Shown here: in pieces, positions 12,473-24,712 of the stretch | How positions within the stretch are numbered: the stretch's first letter is position 1 | How the letters are laid out: each line of letters opens with the position of its first letter | From: Xylogone sp. PMI_703 | Taxonomy: Eukaryota > Ascomycota > Leotiomycetes | Assembly (NCBI GenBank): GCA_021399445.1 | Contig: JAJTUQ010000006.1 | Span: 1,054,001 to 1,118,000, forward strand | Direction: 5' to 3' | Length of the DNA stretch: 64,000 nucleotides | The notes under the pieces: model-generated | The model's input: the letters and a program-made list of their open reading frames with translations, nothing else | Told to the model about the DNA's origin: nothing | The model's database searches: none | Translations under genes and position numbers: made by a program

Positions 12473-13234
12473 GAGCATATCAAACTTGTTGTGCTAACTT
12501 ATAACTGGTTTTTACAACTTTTATTTTGGGCGTTTTTTCGCAGATCCTCGCTCCATGATGAGGAAATGGCATTGGGCGTTTCAAAGGCAGGGAGAATGCA
12601 TTTTTAATGTATTTATACAAAAGAAATTACTCACTTAGGATGATTTGAGAGGATCATTCCTAACATGTATTAAGATGAAAACTCCTCGACCAGAGGGAAT
12701 TCTTATGGTTATTGGATGATTTGAATAAATTGGTTCTACAGTCCAGGGGCAACGACTGATAAGATTTCAAACATGAGATCACTAGTAGAAAGATGTGCAT
12801 GAAAATTAACGGGCTTAATCTTTTTTTATAGACACGTAAGCTTCTAGCTTTTTATGATATACATAAGATACATGGCGTATTAAGTGAGATTACTTTCAAC
12901 CAGAAAAAAATCAAGTCCTTAAACCGACCAGCCCCGAACGCTCCTTGTCGCTATACATAAAAAAGGAAAGACGTGTGCCTATCCAAAATCCAAAGTTCTA
13001 AATTAAGGTCAGTCAGGAGGAATGAACCATGCCCCTCCTGCTTTCCCATCCGGGTTGAGAATTTAAAAAAAGGACGAGTGATGTTGAAAAAACAGTTGGT
13101 AAAAGAGCTGTGCTAGCCAGAGACGCCTATAAGAAACGAAATGCAAGTAGTGGTCGTGAATATGTGGTGGGATAAGGAATGTTGTTTTAAGATACAGGTG
13201 TCGTGGACATGATACGGAGAGAGATGCATACCAC
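12473..13234. other. Convergent intergenic region
   Basis: AT-rich 3' flanks of SF3A1 (plus) and erf2 (minus). Several T-runs and AATAAA-like stretches could serve polyadenylation. I see nothing else. Confidence 0.5.
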
Positions 13235-15334
13235 TCAGGGTCTGCTCTGAGCCGTACCAGTCTCACTGCGTAATGTTGCTGGCCCTTGGAAACCAACATT
13301 GTGCATTTCAATGCCTCCAGCGAAATCGTCCTTGGCTGACTGCACATTGGCACGCTTTTGCCTCTTCTCACCGAACCTCTGATCGCCTGCTTCATATCTA
13401 TGCTTGAAGCTGTAGTATGTTGGTGGTCGCGGTCTACATAGTACCACGACCCAGTTCTTGAGAACGCTACCTTGGGTAAATGGTCGATGACGGTCTTTCT
13501 TCAGGAACTTGTGCGAGTTCAGGTATTCTCTCGTAGTTTCACCACGGCCCATGAGGAAGAGATGATACACAGTCAGAGCTGCTGGATAAGGAGCTCCAAG
13601 GATGCCATAGATGACCATTGCAAAGGGAGTGCGGAAGTGATTTACCGCATGGGCGAAGGAAGTGTGCTCACGTTCCATATACACTAGAACTTGCGCCAGG
13701 CTTGTAGCGAATAGATACAGAGCAAGCAAGGAGGCAGTTGAGACAAATGTGAAGAAGTAACGGTAGTTACGGCGACCAACACAGTTGTTCAACCAGACAC
13801 AATGGTGGTCTTGGGTCTCTATGCAATTGTCACATACTCTGCAGTGGTGGGCTCGCGGAGGACGCCAGATATTGCACGTCTTGCAGTATTTAGTGGGAAC
13901 TTCCATAGCAGCTGTAGTAGAATGAGCGGACTTGATCATAACCCAATCATTTACGGGAGGAGCTAATCGGAGAGGGTCCTCATCTTCATCAACTGGCGGC
14001 ATGGGCTCAAGATTTCGAGGCAGGATCTAGGAATATCAGCATAACTGAAGATGTAATCAGATCGTCAAGGATATACTCACTCCGGGATCAGAGGTCGAAG
14101 CATGGAAAAAAGAGGACATGCAAATGTAAAACAGGTATGCAAAAATAATGGGTATCGCTGGGGAAATGTTATGCCACAACCATGGCGCCGAAAAGACAAA
14201 GAAGAGGACGGAAGGGATGATGACCAGAAACCCAGTAGCAATATTTATAGGCTTATCTCGAGAGTTCTGCAGCCGACCACCTGCGGTGAAAACTGTATTA
14301 CCCGCAAAGTATTGGTAGTTTCTCCCGAGATTCTGCTTCAGAGTAGCTGAAGTGGGCTTAGGAGGATGTATCGAAGTCAGACCTGGGGAAGATGCAGCTG
14401 AAGCTAGTTTTTCTGCCCCGTGTGTGCTCCTGTTGGGAGTTGCTGGCCCATCGTCTCTATTACCTGGCATCAAGAAACTGGACCGGAAGGAACGCGGGGA
14501 TTTTGAGGGTGTTGGGGCTCCTCCCAACATGTAACCCTTATCAATATTCAAGCTCAGCCCTTTGCTGTTCAGTGGGTTGTTCCGTTGAAGTGGGCGTACG
14601 CTTTCAGCAATGCTGTTAGTAGGAAAATGGCCTGTTGCCGGACTGGCGTTTGTTGTTCGCTCCACAGTCTCTCCCTCCGTTAGATCAGATCCTCGAGAAG
14701 GCGGTGTTATATATTCCCCATCATCTTGCACGCTCTCTCCTATGGGGCCCGAATTATAGCTGTGTCTAGCCCCAACACTGCCCTCCACCGAACCATCTTC
14801 ACTGAGCCCTTGCTGGGTAACGGTTAACGGCCGAGATCCACTACGCTGTGCTTGCAGTCGCTGAGAGCTCATGGGACGAAAGAATGCGGTGGAAGCAATG
14901 GACGGTACGTGTGTCCGGCTGGCTGAGCTTTGCGGTCGCTGTCCGGACGAGCCTGATATGCTACCTGACCTCTGTGCCACCGCTCCCGATACCAAATGTC
15001 GCCTCGACTGTGACCCCGAGTGTAAAGGGCCTCGCTGCGACGAGGCTGCAGTGACGCCGGTATTGGGTCGCGAGGGATCAGTCGCATTCAGTATACTTTG
15101 GCGCTGATTGGCCAGAACCGCACCTGCCAGGCCTCGACGGTCGACTGCATGTTCTCCCCCGTCATCCGAGACGATATCAGTCATGCGCGACGAGAGAATG
15201 CTGGCGCTGTCGCCAGCTTCCAGATGTATGGGAAATGCATTCTCCCCCGGCTGCGACTCGACGACGGTCGTCGAGGTACCCGCAGATGTCATCGCAAAGT
15301 TGGAAGTGTAGTGTTCCGTTTCCACAGTAGTCAC
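13235..15334 (-). CDS. erf2: DHHC palmitoyltransferase Erf2
   Basis: Two exons on the minus strand, 15334-14081 and 14026-13235, give 681 residues across a 54-nt intron that splits the conserved DPG/ILPRNLEPMPP motif. The first 360 residues are Ser/Thr-rich and probably cytosolic and disordered. Four membrane segments follow (about 366-389, 392-411, then two after the zinc domain). The cysteine-rich domain runs KYCKTCNIWRPPRAHHC, ending in D491-H492-H493-C494, the acyl-accepting tetrad; the TTxE motif follows as TTREYLNSH. Family knowledge: Erf2 works with Erf4/Shr5 in the ER or Golgi membrane to S-acylate Ras. The long N-terminal tail is typical of Eurotiales homologues compared with yeast. 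Confidence 0.92.
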
Positions 15335-16417
15335 CGTGCTGCATCCATCAGAGTCTCATCACAGGAATGGAGTCGAAATCTGGTCTAATTAAGACGGCGC
15401 TGGAGAGTGACGCGGAAGAATGGGATGTGGAATCGTGTTGATGATTAATAAAACGGGGGGTTTTTGGAAAGACTCGAATGATCCGGGGAGTCGAAGAGAA
15501 GAGTAAAAAGCTGTGATGCGACAGCACCGACGCGAAGGAAAGAGAATAGATCTGGGGTATCGTAAGGAGCGTGAGTGATCGTGTGTCTTCGATCGCGGAT
15601 TATGGGATCATTGGGAGGAGTGGTGGTAGGAGAGGACGGACGAGGTCTGGATTACGTAGAAATTCTCCATGATCTGTAAGATGTCGAGGGTGCGTGCTGG
15701 GTGCGTGGACTTTGGTAAGGGGGCGGCTGGTCTCCGCGAGTCCAAGCGTCCAGTCGATGCAGAGGGCCGCAGTTCGCCTCGCCTTAAGGAAGCACCTCTT
15801 TAATTACGGTGGCAGCCCAGTGCTTTATGGGCGAGGGGCTTGCAGGTGTAACGCTGCCATCTACAAGTACAGTACGGTAGCAGAGCACAGTCAGACCGCA
15901 TGATTGAGGATTTTGATGCTGTAGATGCTGCTCTTATTTATTAATATACAGTACAACGCCGGTATGAGGGACAAAAGGGGAGAAGATGTGGCTTGAAATG
16001 TGCATATTCCCCTGATCGACATAACGGCGCCCTGTTGTGATAATGTATAATAATATATTCCTCACAATTAAACTTGTATCCTCGTCGTACATGTAGAGTG
16101 ACAAAAAACAGGATTGTTCACCCAAGTCGTGGCTTGTCGGCATTCATCTGCCAGCATCATCCTCGGGACGGGACAAAAATACTGTACTCGTTGATGCAAT
16201 ACGATGTCATTCCTGCCTTACTGCCTTACTGACCATAAACACAGAATTCAGGCACCAATGACGGCGGGCATGCGTACACGTGATTGGCCTCTGGGTGGTC
16301 GTGGTTTACCGAATTTCGAGCTTAGAATCGTTCGATCCCTTCCGAACGACGACGTTCAACAGCTTGCTGCACCCCATCACCAATTGACCCGCCTATATCC
16401 AATATTCTCATTCCACA
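15335..16417. other. Divergent promoter region between erf2 and the small membrane-protein gene
   Basis: No gene seen. It holds AAGTACAGTACGG at about 15865-15877, and a CACGTG followed at once by an inverted CCAAT box (ATTGG) at 16277-16288, about 130 bp before the downstream start codon. Confidence 0.55.
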
Positions 16418-17160
16418 ATGTTAGGCACTGCAGTTCTGAGAGCCGCCGCCAAAGACGCTGGCTCTGAGGCCTTGAAGAAGGGAGCCAAGAGGGATCCCGA
16501 GCTCTATGTAAATGCCCTCCCTCGAATTTCTCCCCCCAGCCAGTTCCTTTCTGCCATGTCCTCTCGGGCTGTGGCATTGCAATTGGGACATTGACTGACG
16601 TTGGCTTTCTTTTTCCAATACAGGTTCTCGGAGGAATCATGGCTGTTGTCTTCGGCGGCGCAGGCTGGTATTTCGGTACGATGCTCCCCACCTGTCCCTC
16701 CTAGTTCGCTCGGGTTACCTCTGCGAATAATAGAAGATATTTGGGAGCTGACAAAACAACTTTTCTTTTGCAATACTGCAGGCCGCAAACCTACCTCCGC
16801 TACCTCAGAATCCAAGGTCGCCGTCGCCGATTTGCCGTGGGAGAAGGAGGGCACAACCGGAAAGTACTCGTACCACCCTCAGGCCAATCCAAAGAACGCA
16901 CCCCGGGAGGCACCAAGTGCTCTCCACAGCGTGGTTGTCCCCAATGTCAACCTGCCAAAGGTAAGAGAAGACTGGGTTATATTTTCGAATAACCTCTCTG
17001 TGGACTTGTTATACCAGCTTTGCATCCATCTACGTCAGGCTGAGATAAGCTGCGTTGATATGCTCTCTTTTTGGCTTGCTTGTCTGAATTAGATGACTGA
17101 CAATTACTCTTGCAGGAGCTACATGAGAAGTACAACAAGTGGGGCAAGGAAGGCTATTAG
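16418..17160 (+). CDS. Small single-pass, probably mitochondrial membrane protein
   Basis: Four exons (16418-16507, 16624-16675, 16782-16960, 17116-17160) give 121 residues; every junction is GT-AG and phases agree. The N-terminus is basic and amphipathic (LRAAAKDAGSEALKKGAKRD), then DPELYVLGGIMAVVFGGAGWYFG forms one membrane span at about residues 28-50. The rest is soluble, with WEKEGTTGKYSYHP and a C-terminal LHEKYNKWGKEGY. The layout resembles the B12D/NDUFA4-like respiratory-chain accessory proteins: a short matrix-type leader, a PEL-y motif before a single span, and a small tail. That assignment is an inference. Three introns in a 366-nt coding sequence is intron-dense but common for such genes in Eurotiales. 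Confidence 0.8.
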
Positions 17161-17986
17161 ACATTTTTCAGAGAAACAGAAATCATTACTAGATGTTGGC
17201 GACGGGGCTGAGGTCATTGCTGGGGATGCGTCTTGAATAATAGCGATACCGTTGCTTAGAGCCTTACAAACTTTGTACAAAGCTGTCTGTATACATGTCT
17301 TGAGGTTTCTTTTCTTCATTAAAGAGTGATCCAGTGATTCTGCAGTGCCTTATATACATGACTTATCTGGCCATTCATTGATCTTTTAGCCCTAGCGTAT
17401 ACGATGGATGGGCTGGGTCCTTCACGGATACTAAGCATTGCAGAGTGATCATTCCAGACGTAACTGGTCCGCGTCGATTAAGTATCTATATACTAAAGTG
17501 GGAGCTGCTGCCGATCAGCGAGCGAGGTTGTCGAGAAATGAAGAGACCTAGCAAAAATGCAGGCCAGACGCGAGCGGCGTAATTGCAGAGAGCAACCATG
17601 TGTGTACCAGCACCAAAGCTATCCTTCCCGAGCCCCTATGCCGGGTAAGCTATGCATATGTCATCCCAAATCAAAACTCCGAGGTCCATCTAGACCATCT
17701 ATAGCCGTCCTCCCCCAAACCTCAAGGGTAGGCTCAATAGTCTAGTAATAACAAAGAATAAAGATGAAATAGTAATAATAATGATTAATGGCAACGTCAG
17801 AATAAGCTCAACCGAACCCCAAAAGGCAAGCTGTCCTTCCCTGTACCCAAGGGTAAGCTATACCATGCACCGTCCGCTAACACAAACGCCGGCCGCGAAT
17901 CAAAGCGGCAAATATCATGACTCAAGTGAATGCACAACGTAACCTCAAAAGCCACCCATAATCAGTTCATACAAAACATGACAAAG
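17161..17986. other. Convergent intergenic region
   Basis: 3' flanks of two converging genes, with no supportable gene. The sequence holds AATAATAATAATGATTAAT-like AT runs near 17770. Confidence 0.5.
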
Positions 17987-18768
17987 TTAGATGAGCTCAA
18001 AGCCATCAACTTCAATGACGTCGTCGGTCTTGGCAGGAGCGCCCTTCGCTGCTCGCTGTCGGGGGCTCTTCTTCCCCTTGCCCCGGGACAGGACAGTCGT
18101 CTCTCCCTCATTATCCAAAACCTCATACTCGCCATGAACAATCTTCTCGGTTTGCTCATTAACCCACTTCTTCTCTGCAAGCTCAACTAGGCTTCCCAGG
18201 TCCACTTGGCGTCCGCTGGGACCTGGGCTAGCTACCTTGTTCTCATAGCTATAGAAGATACTGGCATCGCTCTCGCCCCTGGCCAAGATCGCGGTCTGGA
18301 CAGATCGGGAAGAGGCACTAGTATACTGAGGGAGTAGATCTAGAAGCGAGTTGGAGAGAGCAGAGCCATCCTGCTCGCGAGCGTCGACTTTGGCATCAGC
18401 CCAGCGGCCAGTTCGCATTGGACCGTAGATACGTTTCTCATTATGATGGGACCTATAGTGATACGTATTAGCAACCAGCCTTTTTCAGAAGGGGTGGCCA
18501 TCTGGTGGATGGGGGGTTCCAGTGGTGGGAATCAGGAGTTGCCTTGGGGTACTCACAGCTGGCTCTGCTTGGTAGGTCGGACTTTAGCACGTTGCGATTC
18601 ACTTCCACCAATGAGTCCGTCCCAGGAGTCGTTGAGAGGTGGGCAGGGATTCTTCCACACGCCTGCAGATGGGCGTGTTCCATAGACCCATTTCTGGGAA
18701 TGGTCCTTGTCGCGCTTGAAAGGGAGGGATGCAGAGCGGATGTCACGACCCTCAAGAGCAGCTGCCAT
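17987..18768 (-). CDS. Conserved hypothetical protein, 225 residues
   Basis: Minus-strand exons 18768-18557 and 18452-17987 join across a 104-nt intron (donor GTGAGT, acceptor CTATAG) to give 225 residues. The first ATG that leads into an ordered segment (MAAALEGRDIRSASLPFKRD) was chosen; a longer in-frame start at 18825 is possible but its extra residues look like leader. A tryptophan-containing N-terminal part (KWVYGTRPSAGVWKNP) is followed by RRIYGPMRTGRWADAK-like basic sequence, then a helical middle and a C-terminus with a KGKKSPRQRAAKG basic patch and an acidic tail DDVIEVDGFELI. No signal peptide or membrane span is visible. I do not recognise the family. Confidence 0.75.
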
Positions 18769-19991
18769 GTTTGCTGAGATAGCTAATAAGCTGATAGCTG
18801 AGGGGGGAGAGTTGTCGTATAACAAGATAATAGTCGGGGACTAGAGAAGGAGCTTGTCTGTCGGTGTGGAAGAGACAGACCAAGATATGGCTTTATCAGA
18901 AGGAGGACAGGAATAGCAGTATCAGACCGAGTGACTGGACTGGTGTATAGGAGTGGCTTGGTATGCAGGAAGAGTCACGCAGCTGAGAGTTGATGCAAGG
19001 ATGATGAAGAACGCGGAAGACACAGCTAGGTGGTGATGTTGTGAGCGAGATCGACTCAGGGGGAAGGGAGAGCGTAGCCTTGGTCGGCGAGTGACTCAGC
19101 CTTGGGGAGCGAGGCGCGAGCTTGGGGTCAGAGTGTGGATTGATGGAGACTGAGGCTGCCAACTGAGTGAGTGGAAGCGGAGAGCGCTCTGCCGTATCGG
19201 ATACTGATGTTGATGATGTATTGGCTTCTTCAGGGCAAGAGACAGTATGTTTCTATGTTGAAACAGATGGAAGATGATATGCTTTGTGCTGTTCTTTGTT
19301 TGTTTGGGTCTGTTGGGATAGATGAACCATGGAAGGAGGAGGAAGGGGGGAAGTGAATGGGACGCGCCGCCCTTATGAATGGAAGTGCTGCTTTGCCTTC
19401 TGCATCACGCTCGGAGGACCTTGCTGCCCTCAGCTTGGAGGGTCAGCCTGGAACGCTCATGACCTCGTTGGTATCAGCCGGCGCCTGGCACATCCCCAAG
19501 ATACCGGACGTTCGAGAGAGCTCGGCTTGCCCACGGGCAGCTCAGGGCGGTGCTGTGGACGAGCCACGCGGGGACCGAGGCGCGCAGCACTCACTGCATT
19601 GCTATCTATTACGATAAGAACACGCGCCACTGCCCCAATGGGGTTTGGCGTCAGAGGTCCCGATTGGGTGTGCCCAGTAATGCTTTTATGCATGCGCACC
19701 TGCATCATCCACCTGCCACGTGAATCCATGGCTTATTGGCCCTCCAGCCTCACTGCCTCCAGTCAAGATGACGGCTGTTACAACTCTGTGACTCAATGAC
19801 GCAAAACGTATCTTACTTGGGTTTTATTTATTCTTGACATATTGGATTATCATTATTGTTATTGTTATTTGCATTACTAATATTAACTGCCTTCCATATC
19901 CAACCAGAACATATACCACAGTAAACATAACTAAACGCACCCGGATCTGACCGCTTCAAGCCCCAGATTGAGCTGCTGCTACCCTGTTACC
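18769..19991. other. Intergenic region with no convincing gene
   Basis: Upstream region of the 18768 gene and 3' flank of the GPI-protein gene. It is GC-rich in the middle with overlapping frames in several phases, none showing a domain. A CACGTG occurs at 19717-19722. Confidence 0.5.
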
Positions 19992-22029
19992 CTAGCCAAG
20001 GAAGCCAACAGCGACCATCAGCAACGCTGCCAGTTGGAATCCTTTCGAAAGCGCATCCGGCCGGATGCCGGCATTGGTAAATGGTGTACTCGATGGTCCT
20101 GAGGCACCGGATGTAGAAGTAGTAGAGTTAGTGTATGAGGGGATCTTAGTGGGCAGAGATGCAGACGGCAATGAGGTTGGGGCTGTCATCCCAGCGGTGT
20201 TGAGCACGCTAGTGGAGCTAGCATATCCGCTGTTGGCAGAAATCGTGGAGTTCCAGTTGGGATATGGAACCGTAAAGGTCGTCGCGGTCGGCATAGTGTA
20301 AGTAGGGACGTCAAATGTCGGGGTATAAACTGTTGAAACGGCTGGGGTCTCGCATGGAGTGAGAGCGACACCGGAAGTAATGACTGGCACCGAAACCGAG
20401 ATGCTGGTTGCACGAGCGGAGGAGGCCGTCGAAAGAGTGAGCGTCGGTTGGGCTTGGCCAGCTGGACACACGGTGGTGTAAAGGACCTTTGTGCTGGTGA
20501 TGACGACTTTGCTGGCTTGACTGGCAGGGCAGTGAATGACATTCGCGGCACAGCTCGTAACAGTAATGTAATCCGTGGTATAAACAGTGGAGGTAATGAG
20601 GGATGGTGCAGCAGTGATTGTGCTGTTGGAATAGCGAGAAGTTGGCGTAGGAGCGGCAGAACCTGATGATTGATGGAAGATAGCCCCAGTGGACAAGATG
20701 ACGCCTGTGGATGATGCAGCGCCTGAAGAGGATACACCCGTTGCCGACAGAGTCTCTGCTGAGGAATCGATTGCCGACGAAAATCCAGTGCTTGATGATC
20801 CAGCGCTTGATGCAGTGCTCGTCGCAATAGCAGTGACAGCCACTGGAGTGGTTGAAGGTGCTGCAGATACGCTACCAATTATGCTGCTCTCAGCCAGGGA
20901 CATGGTTTCGGCAGGTGCGCTGAAGATTGTGCCCGTTGGCTCAATATCACCCGCTAGACAGAGGCTGGGTAGAGCAACTTCCAGGATAGTCGTAACAACA
21001 GCTGGCGCAACTCCGAAAGACTTGTAGTCAATCTCAACCACGGCATGAGCATAAGCTCCGATATTGACATCAACGATTTCAGTGATAGCCAATTCGCAAT
21101 CTGACGTAGCACCAAGGGTTGCTTTGTACTCGATCAGGTCTGCAGCTACCCCCAACTCAAAGTCAAAGCCAGTACCAAAGACCTCAATTGTAGTACCAGC
21201 TTGGATTCTAGTTCGGAGTGCAGCTTGGAAAACTGTAGAGCCAGATCTGACTTCAACTGGAAGATGCTGGACCGATCCACCAGAGCTAGAACCTTGTTAG
21301 ATAGATACTCGGAAAACAGTGAAGATGGAAATGCTTACAAGTTGTGGTCTACAATGTCACCGCTTAGAGGATCGACCGTTATAAAGGCTCCTTCGGGGAA
21401 GGCAACTTCGAAGCCTACACTGAGATCAATCTCAGCAGAGAGAGAGAAGACAAGATCCACAAAGACACCAAGTCCAATGGTTACCTCCTCGCTGCAAGCA
21501 ATGTCGGACGCGATTCCAGAAGAAAAGATGGGGATGGAATATGTCATGCTATCGATTGCAAGGATATCGAATGCAAAATATCCTCCACATTCCTCAAATG
21601 AGATTTTCACGTCAAGATCGAAAGCTTCCATGATGGTGTCAACAGGGTTCTCAAAGAATTCTATAATGTCACCAATGATGTCCTCCTTCTTCTTCACACC
21701 CGAGGTCGTCACGACTGCCGTACCCCAGGTGCGACAGTCAACACACTCAACCTTCAACCTAGCTGCGTTTGCACCTGCACCTGCAACACTACTCAGGAGA
21801 GTTAGCAGGTTAGTAAAGAAGTAAGAGACCCTACTTACACATCGAAAAGGACGTCATTCTCGTGAGCAGTTATTAGGCTATAGCTTCCAAGATTGAGCGA
21901 GGGAAGTCGTTCTTGGATAGCCAGATCGCGTGCAACATCATTAGAACGGACGTCAACAGGACCTGCAAGACTCCTAGCCGCAAAGAGAGCACCCAGCAAA
22001 TAAGCTGGCTTAAAGACAGAAGACAACAT
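19992..22029 (-). CDS. GPI-anchored Ser/Thr-rich cell-surface protein
   Basis: Three exons on the minus strand, 22029-21839, 21788-21339 and 21285-19992, give 644 residues. A signal peptide covers about residues 1-22 (LLGALFAARSLAG). The N-terminal half is ordered and acidic, with cysteines in VECVDC, FEECGGYF and DIACSEE, suggesting a disulfide-stabilised beta-rich domain. From about residue 320 the sequence is dominated by Ser, Thr, Ala and Pro with TVYTTDYITVT and TKVLYTTVCP repeats, typical of an O-glycosylated stalk. The C-terminus is a hydrophobic GFQLAALLMVAVGFLG tail preceded by a small-residue TNAG site, i.e. a GPI attachment signal. It is probably a cell-wall or plasma-membrane protein, perhaps adhesin-like; the globular domain is not one I can name. 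The third exon was joined at the TCTAG acceptor because the nearer AAG acceptor would put a stop in frame. Confidence 0.82.
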
Positions 22030-23524
22030 CTTGATATTAAGCAAACAAAAGCACCAGTAGCAATGATAGAGAATGACTGTAGTTAGAAGAACTAACAATA
22101 AAAGAATGTGTTGGTGCCGAAGCAGAACGGTCAAAAAGCTGTTGACTTAACAAGACACAGCTAGGGAATCAGGAAATTCATGAACTTATGTATTCTGGCT
22201 CTACTGGCGTTCTCCCTTACAGGCAATAAGGGCTACACGTGAAAACGACATATCACTGGAAGAGAAAAGAAAAAGAAGGAGATGAGGGGCACCTTGCGCA
22301 TCCTGTCAGAAGCCATGAACATTGCGGCATCTGGCCTATTAGGAAAGCCTGTTGCGGAGTATAAAAGAAGCTTATAGACAGGCCTTCAGGGAGACCAGGT
22401 CCGGAGAAGGATCTGGACGCCTGTTGTGGAAGGAAAATAGAATGAAGAATCGGCCTACTGGCGTAGGCAAACTTTCGACTGGAGAAGGGCCCTGGCCCGG
22501 TGTTGGGATTTCAATCCATAGCTAGATCTATCGCGAAAGCCATTGGACTGGCGAGCAACAAGTGATGTTAGAGAACAACCAGCTGCAAAACGGAAGGTCC
22601 ACAGCCAGCGACCAGTAATCGTCGCGAATTAGGGCTTGTCCTCCGAGCTGGACTCTAACGTGTTTCACAACCGCTGAGGGCATCCAGCCTCAGAGCCTCA
22701 TTAAGCCTCTCGGAGCACATATTTGCAGCGTGCCCAGAAGTTTTGGTACTGTGCGATGATAGCAAAGAGGGTCGCATAAGGGCTTAGGAGCTCGAAGCTC
22801 AGGGCAAGGCCGTGGTTGGTGCAATGCATAAAATTGCGACAAGGCGAAGTCCGTTGACAAGCCCCTGAGACTCTCCGCCCGGTCCCCTCCGCTGATTTGA
22901 CTCCTCAGGCATGCAAAGGCATTATCTAAAAGAGCTGTTACTCCGCGAGACACCAGACTTTGATACCGTCACCCCATAGCTTTGTACCAAACTTAGCATC
23001 AACGTGAAGGCAAGACCACGTGAAAGAACTATTGGCGTCATGATCCGGAGACTTGGGAGTCCCAGGAATCAAACAGAGGCTCAGGCACGTTACCTCAGCG
23101 GCGCGTACCAGCTGACTTGGAAGTGACAGGAGCTCTCTCGTCATAATATCTGCCCCTTGGAACGGGTTTTCATCGGTTACCTGCTCCTGCTACATCATAC
23201 TATACAGTACTATGATAGCTGGAACTTGTATACTGCGGAACTTGAGAGTTAACTGGAACTCATAATTGGACATGGTAGACACGCTAGAGAATTACCAGAG
23301 CTTTACTGAAATCTATCTGGAAACCTAAGTATGGCGTCATCATTCACCTAGATGTCTACACAGCGATGGTCACGTGAAACATGCAATGCAGTGATACCTG
23401 AGGCCTTTGATAAGATACAATGTCGATGGGTTGAGAAATATCACGAAGCTAAAGGCAATTCAACATTCAGTACTTTTCTTCAATTCCTTTTCTAGAATAG
23501 TCTATCCATTGTTTTAATCTCCAC
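22030..23524. other. Divergent intergenic region
   Basis: No gene seen. Three CACGTGAAA sites lie at 22236-22244, 23017-23025 and 23371-23379, the last about 150 bp before the cwc26 start, and an ACTATACAGTACTAT palindrome at 23199-23213. Confidence 0.55.
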
Positions 23525-24544
23525 ATGTCACTCTCCAGTTATCTCGCTCAAAAATACCTCACTGCAGACCCTCCCTCAAAATCTACCTCTAAGAAGCGCA
23601 AACGCAAGAACCATGCTGCAGACGCGGGCCTCATAATTGCAGACGACGACGCGCTGGGCTGGGACCCGAGCTCCGCCAACCAAGACGATGATGATGAAGG
23701 TCGCCCAATTACAGTAAATAATGGTAGTGCTGAATTTCGCAAGGCTAAGAAGAGCGGCTGGAAAACCGTGGGCGTGCCAGCTTTACAGCCTAAAGATAGC
23801 GATGGACGAGATGCTGAGGCCGCGGCGGATGCGATTATAGCCAGTACAGCTGCGGAGAACAGTGCTGCGCAGCATGCAGATGAAGGCCCTGCCGTGGTCG
23901 GAGATATAGAAATGGACATGGATGATGAAGGGGTAGTGAAGATGGGAGATGGCACACACGCAGGCTTACAGAGTGCGTCGGCCGTAGCACGACAATTTGC
24001 AAAGCGGAAACGAGAAGAACAAGAAGCATGGGAAAGAGAGCAGGGGAAGAAGGCTATGGGTGGAAATACCGAGGAGACAGTATACAGAGATGCTACGGGA
24101 CGGAGAATAGATATCTCGATGCGGCGACAGGAGGCAAAACGGGAGCTAGACGAGAAAGCTCGCAAAGAAAGAGAAGAGAAAGAAGCCCAGAAAGGTGATA
24201 TACAGAGGTTAGAGAGGGAGAAGAGAAAAGAGGAACTGGACGAGGCCCGTTTCATGCCATTAGCTAGGACAGCCGACGATTTTGAGCTCAATAGGGAAAT
24301 GAAAGAGACAGAGAGGTGGAATGATCCTGCTGCGCAGTTTCTCACGAAAAAGAAGGAAGGAAAGAGTGCTACTGGGAAGCCGCTATACAAGGGTGCGGCC
24401 CCACCAAATCGATACGGCATACGGCCAGGACATAGATGGGATGGAGTCGATAGAAGTAATGGGTGGGAGGCAGAAAGATTTAAAGCCATGAATAGAAGGA
24501 TACGGAATAAGGAGCTGGATTTTGCATGGCAGACTGACGAGTAG
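23525..24544 (+). CDS. cwc26: Pre-mRNA-splicing factor Bud13/Cwc26
   Basis: A single uninterrupted frame of 339 residues. It begins MSLSSYLAQKYLTADPP, matching the family's conserved start, and continues with a KKRKRKN basic patch and an acidic DDDALGWDP segment. The C-terminus carries the diagnostic block: PPNRYGIRPGHRWDGVDRSN, followed by GWEAERFKAMN and the final W of FAWQTDE. A long charged helix of Lys/Glu/Arg occupies about residues 155-250. In yeast, Bud13 belongs to the RES complex (with Snu17 and Pml1), which binds activated spliceosomes and promotes splicing and nuclear retention of unspliced RNA. Together with SF3A1 earlier in the window it gives two unlinked spliceosome genes; there is no sign of co-regulation. 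Confidence 0.93.
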   Translation: MSLSSYLAQKYLTADPPSKSTSKKRKRKNHAADAGLIIADDDALGWDPSSANQDDDDEGRPITVNNGSAEFRKAKKSGWKTVGVPALQPKDSDGRDAEAAADAIIASTAAENSAAQHADEGPAVVGDIEMDMDDEGVVKMGDGTHAGLQSASAVARQFAKRKREEQEAWEREQGKKAMGGNTEETVYRDATGRRIDISMRRQEAKRELDEKARKEREEKEAQKGDIQRLEREKRKEELDEARFMPLARTADDFELNREMKETERWNDPAAQFLTKKKEGKSATGKPLYKGAAPPNRYGIRPGHRWDGVDRSNGWEAERFKAMNRRIRNKELDFAWQTDE

Positions 24545-24712
24545 CCTTGAAGCTCCATATCATGTTTTAATTAAGGTGTAAAGAGCCTCTGTTTTATTAT
24601 ACACGTGCCCCCAATTTTTGAGATCATCCTTCGTTAAGTGCCAGAATTAAAAAAAGAAGCCTTCCTCCCTTGGATAATATGAAGACAGAAATTATAGGAC
24701 CGAATCCCTTCA

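Noticed and set aside
20186..20878. 230-codon frame inside the GPI-protein gene, other phase
   Set aside because: Shadow of the Ser/Thr-rich stalk; it begins and ends without relation to splice sites and has no signal peptide.
23548..24558. 336-codon minus-strand frame opposite cwc26
   Set aside because: It is the antisense shadow of the well-supported Bud13/Cwc26 coding sequence: Ser/Leu/Phe-rich from reverse-reading Glu/Lys codons.
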